64,000 nt of DNA from the NCBI GenBank assembly GCA_963210315.1, contig OY723315.1, positions 1,054,001-1,118,000 on the forward strand, written 5' to 3'. Positions 20,173 to 31,922 of the stretch are shown one piece after another (positions within the stretch are counted from its first letter, which is position 1; each line of letters begins with the position of its first letter). Both the position numbers and the translations under genes were made by a program. This stretch comes from Rhynchopus euleeides (taxonomy: Eukaryota; Euglenozoa; Diplonemea; Diplonemida; Diplonemidae). Below the pieces are notes generated by a model. That model saw nothing but the letters and a program-made list of their open reading frames with translations. It did not search any database and was not told the DNA's origin.

Positions 20173-21377
20173 CTCAGGGCTGTTCCTAACTGGGGGGCTT
20201 GTTCCCCACTTTCAGGATTCTGAACTTTTTTTCTAAGAATTTTTGTAAGGGGAAAAAAGTTTTTTTCTAAGAATTTTGTTAGGGGATTTTTTTCTAAGGT
20301 TGTTTCGCAGAGGAAAAAACCTTTTCTAAGTTTTCCCCAGTCGACAGGGCGCGCACAAGGATGGAAGGGAAGTCTGTCCCACGTACCGTTCGCCTTGCTG
20401 GCCAACTGGAGAGCCAGACGTTCACTACCGTGGCCTCCGGCGGCTGGGGGGCTCCGCCCCCCAGACCCCCCTGTGGCGTACGTCTCGTACTCAAGTCCTT
20501 CGAATCCCATCAGGTCGGGGTCCAACCACTCCAGTCGCCTCTGAGGACGCAGCCAACTCGCACAGAATCTGTACGCCCACACGAACAGATGTTCGCTACC
20601 GTGGCCTCCGGCGGCTGGGGGGCTCCGCCCCCCAGACCCCCCATGTAGCGTGTGCCCGTCCATCTATCTCACTTCCCTGGGTACAGTGCAGCGTAGGAGG
20701 TCAGCGCCGCATCCATGAAGCGCTTCTTCGAAGCCTGACTGACATCGGACAGGAGGTCGGGCTTCCCCACCTGGGAGGTACACTTGCCGCGTTCGCGACA
20801 TGCGTGACACGCGACACGCTACCTGAAACGTGAGTGTGCCTTGCTAACACGGGCATTTCAACGGTCTGCCGACGACCGTTCCCCAAACCAGTAAACCAGC
20901 AGTTTTGGAAAATCGGAGAGATCACCCTACTGCGCTGAATATGGTGCGCACCACTGCAAAAATCCCCGGGAGCTTTTGGGCTTTCAGACCTGAAGGGGCC
21001 AGCAGGGCCAGCGTCGGGGAGTGGCAGCTTTGTAACTGTCCTCCAGCTGCTGGCATGTCCAGCCCTGCGAGAGTGCCAAGGTGTATTGAGTCCCTGCGGA
21101 GCACAACCCCCGATGAGAACGAGTGCCAGATGATCCTCATTCATTTTCAGCTGTAACGCGCATGAGGGGCACTCTCTGCCGCAAGCATCTCTGGGCATCA
21201 CTCGAGAGCTGTCAATGATGACGCGGAGAGAAATCAGAGAAAAAGTCCCGCCTGACGGGCACGCGCCTGGAAACTGTGGGGGGGCGAGCAAAAAATCCCT
21301 TGTAAAAATTCTTAGAAAAAACCTGGTTCCCCGACCCAAAAAACCTGGAAAAAGGGCTCGTTCCCCGCCCAGGCCTG
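20173..21377. repeat. Segmental duplication, copy B
   Basis: Second copy of 15830-17226, shorter because it lacks the block of about 175 bp. Includes paired GC-hairpin cassette 2. After 21377 the two loci are unrelated. Confidence 0.8.
20415..20645 (+). repeat. Paired GC-hairpin cassette 2
   Basis: Cores start at 20430 and 20601 (171 bp apart). Same upstream motif and same orientation as cassette 1. Confidence 0.85.
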
Positions 21378-22664
21378 GCTTCGCCCCCCGGAAAATTTGC
21401 CCCCCCCGCACCCCCCCTCCACACGCGAACCGGTCCCCCTTTTTCAATTGCGACCCGGTTCCCGTGTTGTGTCGCGGCCCTCCCCGCCTCGCCTCCGACA
21501 GACTCTCCCCACAGTTGACGACGTGGGCAAACGGCGCCGACATCCTCTCATCACTTACCGTATTCTCATCAGGACGGTCGGTTTCCCTGACGCCACGACC
21601 ACCAATGTGCTCCGATGCTTTTTGAAGGAGGTAGTTCATCCCCGACTCAGGCGTTTGCGGGAATGAGCTCGCCCACTTCTCCTGGAGGAGTACGCACCAC
21701 CCGGTCGTGGCGCACCCGCACCCGCTGCACACCGCACATGACGAGTTGCGGTAGCAGCCGTACCCCACACAGGTTCGAGTGGTTTGCCATGGTCCTGCTC
21801 ACGACGACCTGCAGGTCACCCGTTCCTGTCGTGCACGGGCAGGCAGTGCCAGGAGGTGGTGGCCTCGTCAATCTGGCAGGGTTTGAGTTTACCGGGGCGA
21901 GGCACTCCACTCTGGGTCTGCTGTTTGTGATGTAACAAGCAGGTCTGGCGGGGTGTTCAGGGTTCGGAGTGGCCCTCCTCGTTGGCATCCGTGCAGCAGC
22001 GCTATCGCGTCCCGGAATGCCCCGTGTCACACCGGTGGGAACAGGGGCCAGCACCGCCATCTCGAGGAGGACCCGGGCCGTTCTTTGGATTCTTCACAGT
22101 CGCAGCCTCCGGCTTGTCGTTGTCCGTCAGCGTAGCGCCCACCCAGCCTGCAGAGATCTTGCACCGTCTTCAACAGCAACTTTTGACCCGACAATTTTTG
22201 GGGCATTTTTTCACCAAAAAAAAATCACTCTGCGCGCCAAGCAGGCGTGTATCTATTTCACGGAATGAAAATAGGAATTTGGGGAAAAAATATTTTTTTG
22301 CACTATTTTTTTTGCACTTTTTTCCTTTGGATTTTATTGTGACCCTACTTGGTATTGGCAGAAAATTTTTATGTTCCCGGTCTTGGATGTGCTCAAACAT
22401 TCAAAAGAACACATTTTCCGTGGCCAAAAAAAATTTTGCACCCGGAGGTGGGGATGGGGGTGGTGGTCACTACTTTTTTGCACCATTTTCCTTTGGGTTT
22501 TATTGTGACCCTACTTGGCATTGGCAGAATTCTTTTATGTTCCCGGTCTTGGATGTGCTCAAACAGTCAAAAGAACACATTTTCCGGGTGCAAAAAAATG
22601 TTGCACCTGGGGGGTGGAGAGGGGGGTCGGAGGGCGGTGGTGTGAGGCTTGCTCTCGAGCTCAA
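21378..22664. other. No recognisable gene
   Basis: Frames on the - strand near 21440-22000 look weakly protein-like (for example VLLQEKWASSFPQTPESG) but change frame and match no family I know. 22290-22600 holds a tandem pair of about 165 bp (ACCCTACTTGGYATTGGCAGAA near 22343 and 22508). Confidence 0.4.
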
Positions 22665-22998
22665 ACCAACAGATGTTCACTACCGTGGCCTCCGGCGGCT
22701 GGGGGGCTCCGCCCCCCAGACCCCCCTGTGGCGTGTCTTTGCGCGACAATTTATCGTCCCCCCATGCGACATGTGCTATCTGTCAGTTGTGTTGTACTTG
22801 AGCGTATGCGACTATGGAGCCAGGCCAACAGACGTTCGCTACCGTGGCCTCCGGCGGCTGGGGGGCTCCGCCCCCCACACCCCCCTGTGGCATGTGCCTG
22901 GTCTTGGAGCCAAGTCCTTGCGCGTACGGGGCTGCGGCATGTCGGTTCCAGCACCCTCGCGGGAGGCTGGGCCCGAGCACTGATCTCTAAGAGACGAA
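22665..22998 (+). repeat. Paired GC-hairpin cassette 3
   Basis: Cores start at 22685 and 22844 (159 bp apart). Followed by a tail (CTCGCGGGAGGCTGGGCCCG) shared with cassette 4. Confidence 0.85.
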
Positions 22999-23644
22999 CC
23001 ACCTTGCGAATGCGATCGGGTTTGCGGGCTTGCGGCCATGACATCTCGAAAGGGTTGTCGTGGACCCGTGATCATGTTTCGGGTTCGACTTGGTGGGCAT
23101 CCGTGGCGATTCGCGGAACCACGTGTATGTGTGCGAGGAAGCAAAGAGATAACACACCAGGAGCCACACAGCACCAGGTCGACCTGGATCTGATCGAGCT
23201 CAGGGGGAAGGAAGCACAGTCACCAAAGTGATATCACCACCGGCCTCAACCACCAAACTGCAACCGCAGAAGTTCCGCTATTCTCACAAGGGAAGGCGCC
23301 CTGGGATGTAGCAGTGATTTGTGTGCAGCGCCATCAAGTGACACTGACCGCCTTGAACAGAGAGGTAGTGTACAGATGGCGATCAGTGAGAGGGCGTGCT
23401 GTGTCCTTCCACTTCCCCATCTACCTCCATTCGTTCACCGTTGTTGATAGTGATTTTTTCGCCATTTTTTCGAATCGTATGCATCGGTCAGGCCGAGTGA
23501 ATCAAAATAGCGCAAAAATCACACCAAAATCTGTGTCTGAGGCACAGAAATCGTGCAAAAAAGTACCCAAAAAAAGTGCAAAAAAACCAAAATAGGATTT
23601 CGAAAATTGGCCAAAATACCCCCAAAATAGAGCCACACCTGGCG
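22999..23644. other. No gene seen
   Basis: Unassigned spacer, becoming A/T-rich (poly-A/T tracts) towards the transposon block at 23645. Confidence 0.5.
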
Positions 23645-23838
23645 CCAAGTCGAAGACTTGTTTGGGGACTTTTGGTGTCCCCAATTTTTCAATTTTCGAA
23701 AAATAAGCTCACTTTGCTAAACTGGACCCAACTCCCCACACTCTTTTTTAAGCGAAAAACAGCAAATTTCGGCCGATTTTTTCTCATTTTTTCTCATTTT
23801 TTCTCATTTTTTTTCACCGACTTTTCTATACCCCCTAT
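23645..23838. repeat. Direct repeat at left edge of transposon block
   Basis: About 190 bp, roughly 90% identical and same orientation as 30713-30897, with four then three CTCATTTTTT units. This copy includes the last codons of the hAT gene, so it is at least partly the hAT 3' end. Confidence 0.8.
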
Positions 23839-25131
23839 GGCGAGGAAAACACTGTTGTCAGCCCGAACCCCGCCCAGTGACGCACGATGTTTGTTGATCG
23901 CCGCAGACAGGCGTTTGAAGTGCCTTTCTACCGTGGCTTCAGAGTGTGCACTGGCCCCCAGGGAACGGGCGAAGAGAGCAAGGTTCATCATTTTGTCTAT
24001 AAAACTTTGGTTTCCCCAGAAATCCTCGAAGGTGTGCTGCGTGCTGAACCCCCGCAGAACGTACTCTCCCACTTCTTTTTTCAAAGAGGCTTCGAGCTCT
24101 TCGTCCGTGATCTCGTCGATGCCCCCATTGCTCCGACTTCTCGTGTAGGGAACAAGGTAGTTCATCAGACAGTCGATGGATGCTTGCCGGTCTTCAGATT
24201 CCCACATCCTTTGGTTGTTTGCTGGGTCCAAAAAGTCAAAAAGCTGCACCGCATCAAAAGAAAAATTTTTACACGTCCGAACCTTGATGGTGTCGATGAA
24301 AGCATGGGCATCCCGCAAATTTTCCCCGTCGTATCCTTCCTCCTCGATCGTTGCTTCGATGACGGGGACAAGACTGTTGAGGCGCCCCATGAAGGTGCGG
24401 AAGTTTGAAGCATCTCCCTGCAGGAGGTCTGTGGTGATGGCAATGGGGCGCGCCATGTTCAAAAAAAAATCTGTGTCGTACCAAAAGACCGCGTCGTTTC
24501 TGTCGGCTGCGAGCATGCACTCTTTCAGGGACATGAGGCGCATGGCACAGTCATACAGACTGTTCCAGCGGACAGACGTAGGACGGACAACCCCTTTCTT
24601 TTTTGGCCCGGTCTGGTTTGCCATCAGCACCTTGTGCTCGTCATTTTTTTTGGTGCTGTACCGCTTGACCATGTCCAGGACTTTTTCACGCCATTCCTTG
24701 AGCCGGGGGATCTTTTCAACAAGATCCCCCATGACGAGTTGCAGGCTGTGAACGGAGCACCTGTAGGACAGGATGCCCTGTGCACTCAGGGAGTGGGTGG
24801 CCTCCTGGAGAGCTTCGTTTACCATGGCTTCATTCTCTGGGTTGTCCTCTTGGCAGGTTGGGTCCATGTCTTCCATGCATTCAAAATTTTCCCCTGGGCA
24901 AGTTTCCTGGATGTCGAGTTCGAGGTCGTGGATCTTTGCGAGTGCTTTTTGCATCGTGGATGCGTTGTCAGCAACGACGCTGAACACACGGATGTCGTGT
25001 GCTGCGAGGTCCTCTATGCATTTTTTAAAATCTTCAGGACGTATTCTGCGTCGCATTTGTCCTTGATTTCTTGGTTTTGGAGGTAAAGTGCCCTCGTTCC
25101 ATCCGGATCCGTGGAGAAACCAAATGCGCAA
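23794..25131 (-). CDS. hAT-superfamily transposase, frame-interrupted at its N-terminal side
   Basis: 445 codons on the - strand. VVADNAST near residue 52 is the hAT catalytic-Asp block (DUF659-type region). The C-terminus has the hAT dimerisation region (LALFARSLGASAHSEATVERHF, the family's SxxxERxFS-like motif). The N-terminal part of the domain (CAFGFSTDPDG..., YVLKIL) lies in the -1-related frame over 25014-25160 and joins at a TTTTAAAAAA run near 25020-25030. In the upstream frame this reads T TTA AAA, a canonical slippery heptamer, so either programmed -1 shifting or simple decay is possible. The BED finger expected at the N-terminus is not seen, and no TIRs were identified. Transposition enzyme; nuclear. 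Confidence 0.75.
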   Translation of the reverse strand: MRIWFLHGSGWNEGTLPPKPRNQGQMRRRIRPEDFKKCIEDLAAHDIRVFSVVADNASTMQKALAKIHDLELDIQETCPGENFECMEDMDPTCQEDNPENEAMVNEALQEATHSLSAQGILSYRCSVHSLQLVMGDLVEKIPRLKEWREKVLDMVKRYSTKKNDEHKVLMANQTGPKKKGVVRPTSVRWNSLYDCAMRLMSLKECMLAADRNDAVFWYDTDFFLNMARPIAITTDLLQGDASNFRTFMGRLNSLVPVIEATIEEEGYDGENLRDAHAFIDTIKVRTCKNFSFDAVQLFDFLDPANNQRMWESEDRQASIDCLMNYLVPYTRSRSNGGIDEITDEELEASLKKEVGEYVLRGFSTQHTFEDFWGNQSFIDKMMNLALFARSLGASAHSEATVERHFKRLSAAINKHRASLGGVRADNSVFLAIGGIEKSVKKNEKK

Positions 25132-25359
25132 CCATCGTTTTCACTTGCGGGAACGCCTGTGTGTGATATTGTGCTATTTTGGTTTTTTCTTGTGGGTTCG
25201 TTTACCTTCCGGCGTGGATCCCAAGTGTGTATACAAATAGACACCCCCACGAAAACTGGGGGTGGAGAAAGAAATAAAGTCCTGCCGACACACTTCATGG
25301 ATCTGTCACTTTCTTGCATTGCGCGCAACCTGAAGAGCAAAAGAAGGAAAATCAAAAGA

Positions 25360-28300
25360 ATGGCAGAATCCTGTCCATCCGTTGATTCCCTCACCCCTCC
25401 TCCTGACACCCCAACTCACCGTTACTCGCCTGCACCACCATCCTGTCCTCTTTTTCCAGTTGACCTTGTTCTTTTCCTCATGTATAATGCCTCACAAGGC
25501 GTTGCATGGGTTCATTCAGTTGCGGGAACAAGTGTGTGCGCAAGTACGTGCTGTGTAGTAATGGTTTTGGTAACTTTGTTTCTTTGCAGAGGTGCTCGAT
25601 TTGACATGATAGAGAGCAACCGGCAGCCAAATGAACCCCCGTGTAGTTCGGCGGTGAGTGATCTCCCTGGTTTCATTTTCAAGCTGAGAGGGGGAGGTAG
25701 AGGCAAAAGAAAAGCTGTGCCGGGCAACCAACCAGAGCTGGTCTGGGAAGGCCTCAGTGTTGTCGACACTATTGGTGACGGCAACTGCCTTTTTCATTCC
25801 TTGTTTGGAGGAGATAAAAAAAAAAGGGGGCCGCGTTGCTGTGTAGCAGCCTGGGTACTCCGCAAAGCCGTTGCCGCGAAGTTGAAGTCCATAAGATTCA
25901 CCGATTTGTTAAAACTTCCGTATTCTCCTGTTCCTACTCTCATCCTAAATTATGTTGAATCCTACAGCAAAGAAGGCATAATAAAAAAAGAAATAGCCGC
26001 TTACAACACGGTTGTGGCGGAGGCGGGAAACGGGGTCTATCAGGTTGACAACCGGTTTTTTAAGTCACTTGCAGCAAGGTGACCAACGCTACTAGTCGGC
26101 CGACAGGCCGACAGCTGTCGGGTCAGTCGGTCGGCCCGATTTTTGCCTGTCGGTCGGTCGGTCGGCCTCTCGGGCCACCTCACAAACCGACATTTTTTCG
26201 GCCCAAACCGCCCAGAAACCCACGGAATGGCGGTGCATCGGCTGCATCTCGCGATTTTTCACCGGCAGGTGGGTTTGGGTCGAATTCTGCCCACCCGAAA
26301 AAACCACCCCCAACTTTCTGAAAAATCTCTATGTCTCGAAAATTTTTCCCCGTGGCAAAAAAAAAAAAAATTGTCACCAAATCGGCAAAAAAAAAATTCG
26401 GATTTTTTTTTTGCTGTCGGCCGACCGACCGACTGGCCGACCGACAGGCCGACAGCTGTAGGGTTGGTCACCTTGCTTGCAGAAGACGACGCCCCAAATA
26501 AATGGAAGAAGGCGTTGTCTGACCCAAGATTTGTGTCGCTTAAGTCGCCGGGAACTGAAAAGGCGAAACCATACCTCCTTGACTTTTCCCTTTACCAGAC
26601 AGAAGCCAAGGAGGTAGGCGACCTGCCTGAAGATTATTTTGAGCGCAACAGCACAGCCCCACTTTGCAACCGCATCCTGACAGGCGAAGATGTGGACATT
26701 CTAATTGAACATTTTTTAAGTAAAGAAGATGCTGCCCTACGTGCCACCTGTAGTGGACAAGCGATTCAGAACATGCACTGCATGCCCCCCGATGTTATTA
26801 ACAACATCGGATCATTCATCGCCGATGAAATGAAGTCACAGGACTACTTCATTTGGGCTGCTGAATGTTGGTACATAGCCAACCTCACAGGGATGAGTTT
26901 TCGGGTACTTGCAATAGACTCGTCCCAGAATCAGAAATCCTGCATGTTTTTCTCCCCTTCTCCCGATTGCGACCATCTCCGTCTGGATCCGTCCATTTTT
27001 CAGAGGGCTGACCTTGACCATATTCCTGATCTCATCGAAAATAGTAAGACGGACCCCCCAACAATTCACCTGGAACATAATCATTATTCGTTTGTCAAAA
27101 CATCGCCGGGTTTGTATGATGAACTCCTCCGCCGGCATGATACCGTGCTCTGTGAAGACCGGGGTGAAGCGTGGGTGAAGCAAAAGGAACTGTTACAGTT
27201 CCAGTCAGCAGCTACCGAGCTTGAAAAGCTTAGTAGTGAACCTCCAGCCCACAAAAAAAGCAAGAAGCCTGACGGGGACAACACGCAAAATACCCCAGCT
27301 GGAAAAAGGCGGAGGAAGATGCCCCTTCTCGAGGAAACTGACGAAGAGGATGCAGGGGGGAAAGATGTCCTGATGGCCGATCAGGAAGAAGCCCCTGTTC
27401 ATGCAGAAGTTGGTAAAGATGTTGATGAAATGCCTTCTTCCATTTCAAAACAGGCAGAAGGAACGTACTCTGCAAAACCTGGGAAGGGCGGATTTGGGCA
27501 CGATTGTCCCGGATTTCTCCTGGGGTTAAATAAAGCGTTGTTTGGGGATAAGCCACCACTCAACCCCTACGCTACGATGGCCAATGTTCTGATGGAGAAG
27601 CCTTTCTGTTGGGACTCTGATACTACTGACACAGATGGCGATAAAATAAGCAAAAAGAAAAAATTGAGGCAAAACTTGAGGAACTTTTATGTTGGGTTCG
27701 AGGCTGATCAAAATAAGTTTGGGGATGTTCAGGAGGTGGAATTTCCGCGTGGCTTCGTCAGCGCCAGTGAGGCTCCACTGAGTAGACAGAACCTGCTAGT
27801 TCCGTTTGTTGCTGCACGGAATGGATTCTCCGAAGCGGATACGCTGGACGAGTTGGTCCTCAAGTATCGGTGTGTGAGAACCAACGCACTCCGAAAAGTG
27901 GTCAAGGCTGCTTACGACACGAGGAACAAGGGCCCCAGGAAAAGGGGTCATTCCTCGCAGGTTGCATCGCAAGCGAGTTCTTTGAGTTTGGGGACACCAA
28001 TGAGTCAACCCTCGTCCGAAAGGGAAGTAATTTACCACCTCACCGAAAAGCAGGCACAGGCACTGATTGCAAGTGCGATTGCACAAGACAGGGCCACCCG
28101 TCCGACACATCCAGGGAATGACCCACTACCAACCACGGACCTTCCTTTGCCACCTCAGGACAATGACACAGCAGAGACCAAGGAGGACTATAACTGGACT
28201 CCAAGAGCAAGGAAGCAACCCCGCCGGGGTGACAAACCAAAAACCAAGAAAGAGAAGGTCCCCCAACACCGTAAAACAGCAACAGCCCCCGTCAAACCTC

Positions 28301-30402
28301 AGTCCAAAGAGGTGAAAATAGAGGAGAGTACCAAGGTACTTTCAGAGGCAGAGGCCCTTGAACTCAAGGCTGCCGGCGTGGTGTACAATTATTTGGACGA
28401 CCTTGCGGATGTGGATCGGTTGTATGCTTGTCATGACGCTGTAAAGGAACAAATGGCGGTTTATGACCGGCGTCATGCCAAGCTTTGGGATGATTTTTTG
28501 GGAGGTCTTCCACCTGCCGAACCCCCCACACCTCATAAAATGCAAACCGGGTTTCACTCTACCACTAGTAAGTTTTATGACGAGTGGCGGACAAACCATG
28601 TGACGATGTGGGATAATATTACTGACCCGCTATCGCACCTCACGACTCACGAATTTCCATCGGGTTCGTGGCTTGCCTTGCGTGCTGGTCAGGGACATAA
28701 AGACGTGGCACATTTTAAGAAACTGGAAGCCGCAAGGATAGAAGCGGCAGGGAAAGAAACAGAAGTTGGGCAAGTCGACCACCCTGCGACATGCACTCCT
28801 TATGAAATTGAATGCGAAATTGTTCGCGATCAGCGAATGGCACGGGCCAATGATAAGGCCATTCATAGTGCATATAAGAAAAAAGCCCTTGCAGCACAGA
28901 AGGAGAAGGAGGAAATGGAGGAAAGCGACGAGAGCGAAGAAAGCGAGGAAAGCGATGACAGCGATGACAGCGACGAAAGCGAGGAAAAGAAGGGAAGTAA
29001 GAAGAGTAAGAAGAGTAAGAAAAGTAAGAAGAGTAAGAAAAGTAAGAAAAGTAAGAAGAGCAAGAAGAGTAAGAAAAGTAAGAAGGGTAAAGGTAGTAAA
29101 GAAAGTAAGGAAAGTGAGAAGAAAGGGGGAAAGGATGTGTTAAAATTACCGAGGGGGAGGCGGGGCCCTGAGTTGGCAGGGATGTATGATAAGGCTACCC
29201 AAGAAGTCCAGAAGACGCAGTACCCCTCCTCGTCTAAAGGGGAGAGTTCCAGCATGTCCCAACGTGTGCAGAAAGCACTGGATACGATAAAGGGTGTCCT
29301 CAGGGAACAGTACCGCGCAGAAAAGGGCATCAAGGATATTGTGCATCCTCTCACCGGCAAGCCCCTAAACTGCAAGCTTCTTCAAGACTGGAATGCTATT
29401 TGCCGCGGAAAAGTACACATCCTGACAGGGTTGCGCCCGCATATCTTGGATATGTTTTATTCGAAATATGGACATCAAGAGTTTTTCACGCCGACACAAT
29501 GTGTCTTATGTCTGCATTACTTGTATCGGAGGCCTACTGCAAGCCAACTTCCGATCAACCTAGGTCTTAAAGCCTGCGCAAAATCCACAGGAATAATACT
29601 TGAGGAAGGGCTGGTGTATTTGCATACGTACATGAACGAGATTGACATCGTCTATGCGAAACTCAGGACCGATAAATATAATCATGACGCTCTCTTTCCT
29701 GACGTTACCATGATCCTAGATGTGTTCCCTGTATACATCAATCGCATGAAGGACTTTGATATCAACTACAGTGGATACTATAAAGAACCCGTCTTAAAGT
29801 TCCAGGGTGCGGTTGATATGAACGGTTCATTTTGTTACATATCAGGTGGGCATCCAGGATGCAGGGCCGACAGCAAGATCTGGGGCTCGTCAGAAAAAGA
29901 TCCGTACACCAACCACCCAGCCCTTACAAATAAAGATGTGATTCTTGCTGACGGTGCCTACTCCGGTGCCTGGAAATGTGTCATTGGTTCGCGTCGGTCC
30001 AAGATGCCTGGTCCTGACGAAAACCGGGAGGGCGAATTGCCCAAAAGTGAGATGAAAGATGCGGCCCAGTCAGAGTATAATTCGGGTCACGGCTTTTCTC
30101 GAGGAAAGGCCGAACGTGCATTCGCACGTCTTAAAATTTTTGCTGTTGTTGGGGAGCCTTGGAAATGTGTTAAAGATTTAAATGGAATCCGGAAGGTCAG
30201 TCGTGCAGTCATGATCGCTGCGAATGTCAGCAACTTTACTTACCGCTTAGGTATCGGTGAAATACCAGTCGGGCCTTTTGCAAACATCGTGAGTGACGTT
30301 GTCGCCGAACCCGCCAGAACGCAAAAAAACCCAGAAAAAACAGAAGAAGTCACGGAACCCACGCAGGATGACAAGGATGATGAAGAATGGAATAACGCCT
30401 AG
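25360..30402 (+). CDS. OTU-protease/DDE_4 transposase fusion, split by a MITE
   Basis: Starts at ATG 25360. The OTU cysteine-protease block DGNCLFHSLF lies near 25773-25805 and its His partner (NHYSFV) near 27085. The frame breaks only at the MITE 26075-26475; with one copy of its 7-bp target site kept, 25360-26074 and 26483-30402 form a single frame of 1,544 codons. The middle is disordered: acidic Ser/Glu runs, then about ten SKK units (near 28990-29090). The C-terminal third is a Harbinger/IS5-like DDE_4 nuclease: ILDVFP (D), RADSKIW (D), ILADGAYSG (D), and RGKAERAFARLK (E). A role for the OTU part, such as removing ubiquitin from the transposition machinery, is inferred. An intron with acceptor TTTCTTTGCAG near 25590 is possible. 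Element ends not found. Confidence 0.8.
26075..26475. mobile_element. 401-bp MITE inserted in the OTU-DDE gene
   Basis: Perfect 13-bp terminal inverted repeats CAAGGTGACCAAC/GTTGGTCACCTTG, flanked by CTTGCAG on both sides (26068-26074 and 26476-26482). The subterminal parts are runs of GTCGG/CCGAC. Removing the element plus one CTTGCAG restores the host frame exactly. It carries no gene. Confidence 0.9.
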
Positions 30403-31891
30403 TGGAGGGGAGAGGGGGGGTGGGCACGGAATACGGGAGGACTAAAGAAGATCTGCCTGTCACACTTCTGATTCACACACGCGGTTTTTTGCGTCGGTCG
30501 GGAGCAGTCCGCCCCCCCCCCCCCCCCACCCCTTCAAATTCGATTTCACGACCCCCCCCCCCGAAACAACCCTCGTTTACCTTTTCCATCTCAAAGGCCA
30601 ATCTCGACTAAATGGCCAATTTCACGCAACACCGCACAATATCTCCAGGAAGTTTCTGGTCTGGCTGACACCGGGGGGGGGGGGGGGGCTTCGAGGACCA
30701 AAAAATCACTCTGCGGGCCAAGCCGAAGACTTGTCTGGGGACTTTCGGTGTCCCCAATTTTTCAAATTTTGAAAAATACACTCACTTTGCTAAACTGGAC
30801 CCAACTCCCCACACTCTTTTTTTAGCGAAAAACAGCAAATTTCGGCCGATTTTTTCTCATTTTTTCTCATTTTTTTTCACCGACTTTTCCATACCCCCGG
30901 TGTTCTAATTCTGGTTTGTGTTTTTTGGTTTGGTTCTTTTGTCTTATATATGATTAGTTCAATGTATCTGCAGCGGCCGAATGAAAAGTACAGTACACAG
31001 CCATTGTGGGCTTCGTGATGTGGATGTGGGATGATGGGCCATCGTAAATGTTGCATACTTTGGTGCAGTTTTTCTGGGTTTTTGTGCCCCGTCAATTTTT
31101 GAAAGGTGATTCAGATGCAGGCAAAAAAAAACTGTGAACCTCGTGCCTTTGACACCGTGGTGTCAGCGGTGCTGAAACTGACTCGATTGCCCGCCGTTGA
31201 AACAACAACAACGACAACAGCTACAAAACAACGGTGCATCCCAACTCGAGATGATGTCTGTGCAACCCCCCCTACTCGCGCAACTTCACCAAACTGGGGA
31301 GTGAAACCACACAAACAGTGCGGCACTGCGTTCCAAAAAAGCCATTTCCAGCAGATATTGGTTGTTGCCACGCTTTGCTATCACTTCACGACCCAGCAGG
31401 GGACACAGATAGCTTTCACCGCCCCTGGGCACACCTTGCGGGCACTTGGGTATAACCAATACCCGACCCTTCCCGAGGGCACGCTTTGAGTCATTACAAA
31501 TCAATCTATACATCCTATCAACTTGCACACATCCCCCTTGTCCTCTCCTGTGTGTGTTTCACAGACATTTCCATCTCTTCTTTCTTGCTGCTGCTGATTT
31601 TTCGTTTGTGATCTGATGCACTCCAGATGATACGCCGGATTTCGTTCACCAGGTTGACGGCAGCGTGGCCAGGCCCAAGTGTGACCTGGCCGCCTTGTCT
31701 GTGGCTGCGCGGGGGTCAACCTCAAGAACACATCCCGGAAACTAGCAGAAGACACAACGAGAGGTGTACCTGACAAAACGGAACAAGACCCCCCCCCCCC
31801 CCTTGAAGTGACCCTTTCCCTCTTTTTGTCCGAACGCTGGCGGAGTCATCCATTCTCTCCTCCCCCCACCCTCCACAATCGACAACACTGC
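30403..31891. other. Intergenic, no gene seen
   Basis: G/C homopolymers (30510, 30673), the hAT-end repeat at 30713-30897, then low-complexity sequence and C tracts. An open frame at 31106-31489 has no recognisable domain. Confidence 0.5.
30713..30897. repeat. Direct repeat at right edge of transposon block
   Basis: Second copy of 23645-23838. It stops at CCATACCCCC, where copy 1 continues into hAT coding sequence. It may be the end of a deleted hAT copy. Confidence 0.8.
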
Positions 31892-31893
31892 AG
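31892..31893 (+). promoter_or_regulatory. Inferred trans-splice acceptor AG
   Basis: CACTGCAG lies 29 nt before ATG 31923, after a CT-rich stretch. Confidence 0.5.
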
Positions 31894-31922
31894 GGCTTTC
31901 CCAACCCACCCGCCTGTTATCG

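Noticed and set aside
20701-21768. 355-codon - strand frame
   Set aside because: It runs across the duplicated noncoding repeat and changes character at the duplication boundary, so it is an accidental open frame.
26079-26482. Intron in the OTU-DDE gene (GTGACC...TTGCAG)
   Set aside because: Splicing at these sites puts the downstream exon out of frame. The TIRs and 7-bp duplication explain the segment fully as a MITE.
28863-29375. - strand frame with LFLLFLLF repeats
   Set aside because: Antisense of the SKK repeat in the transposase; not a membrane protein.
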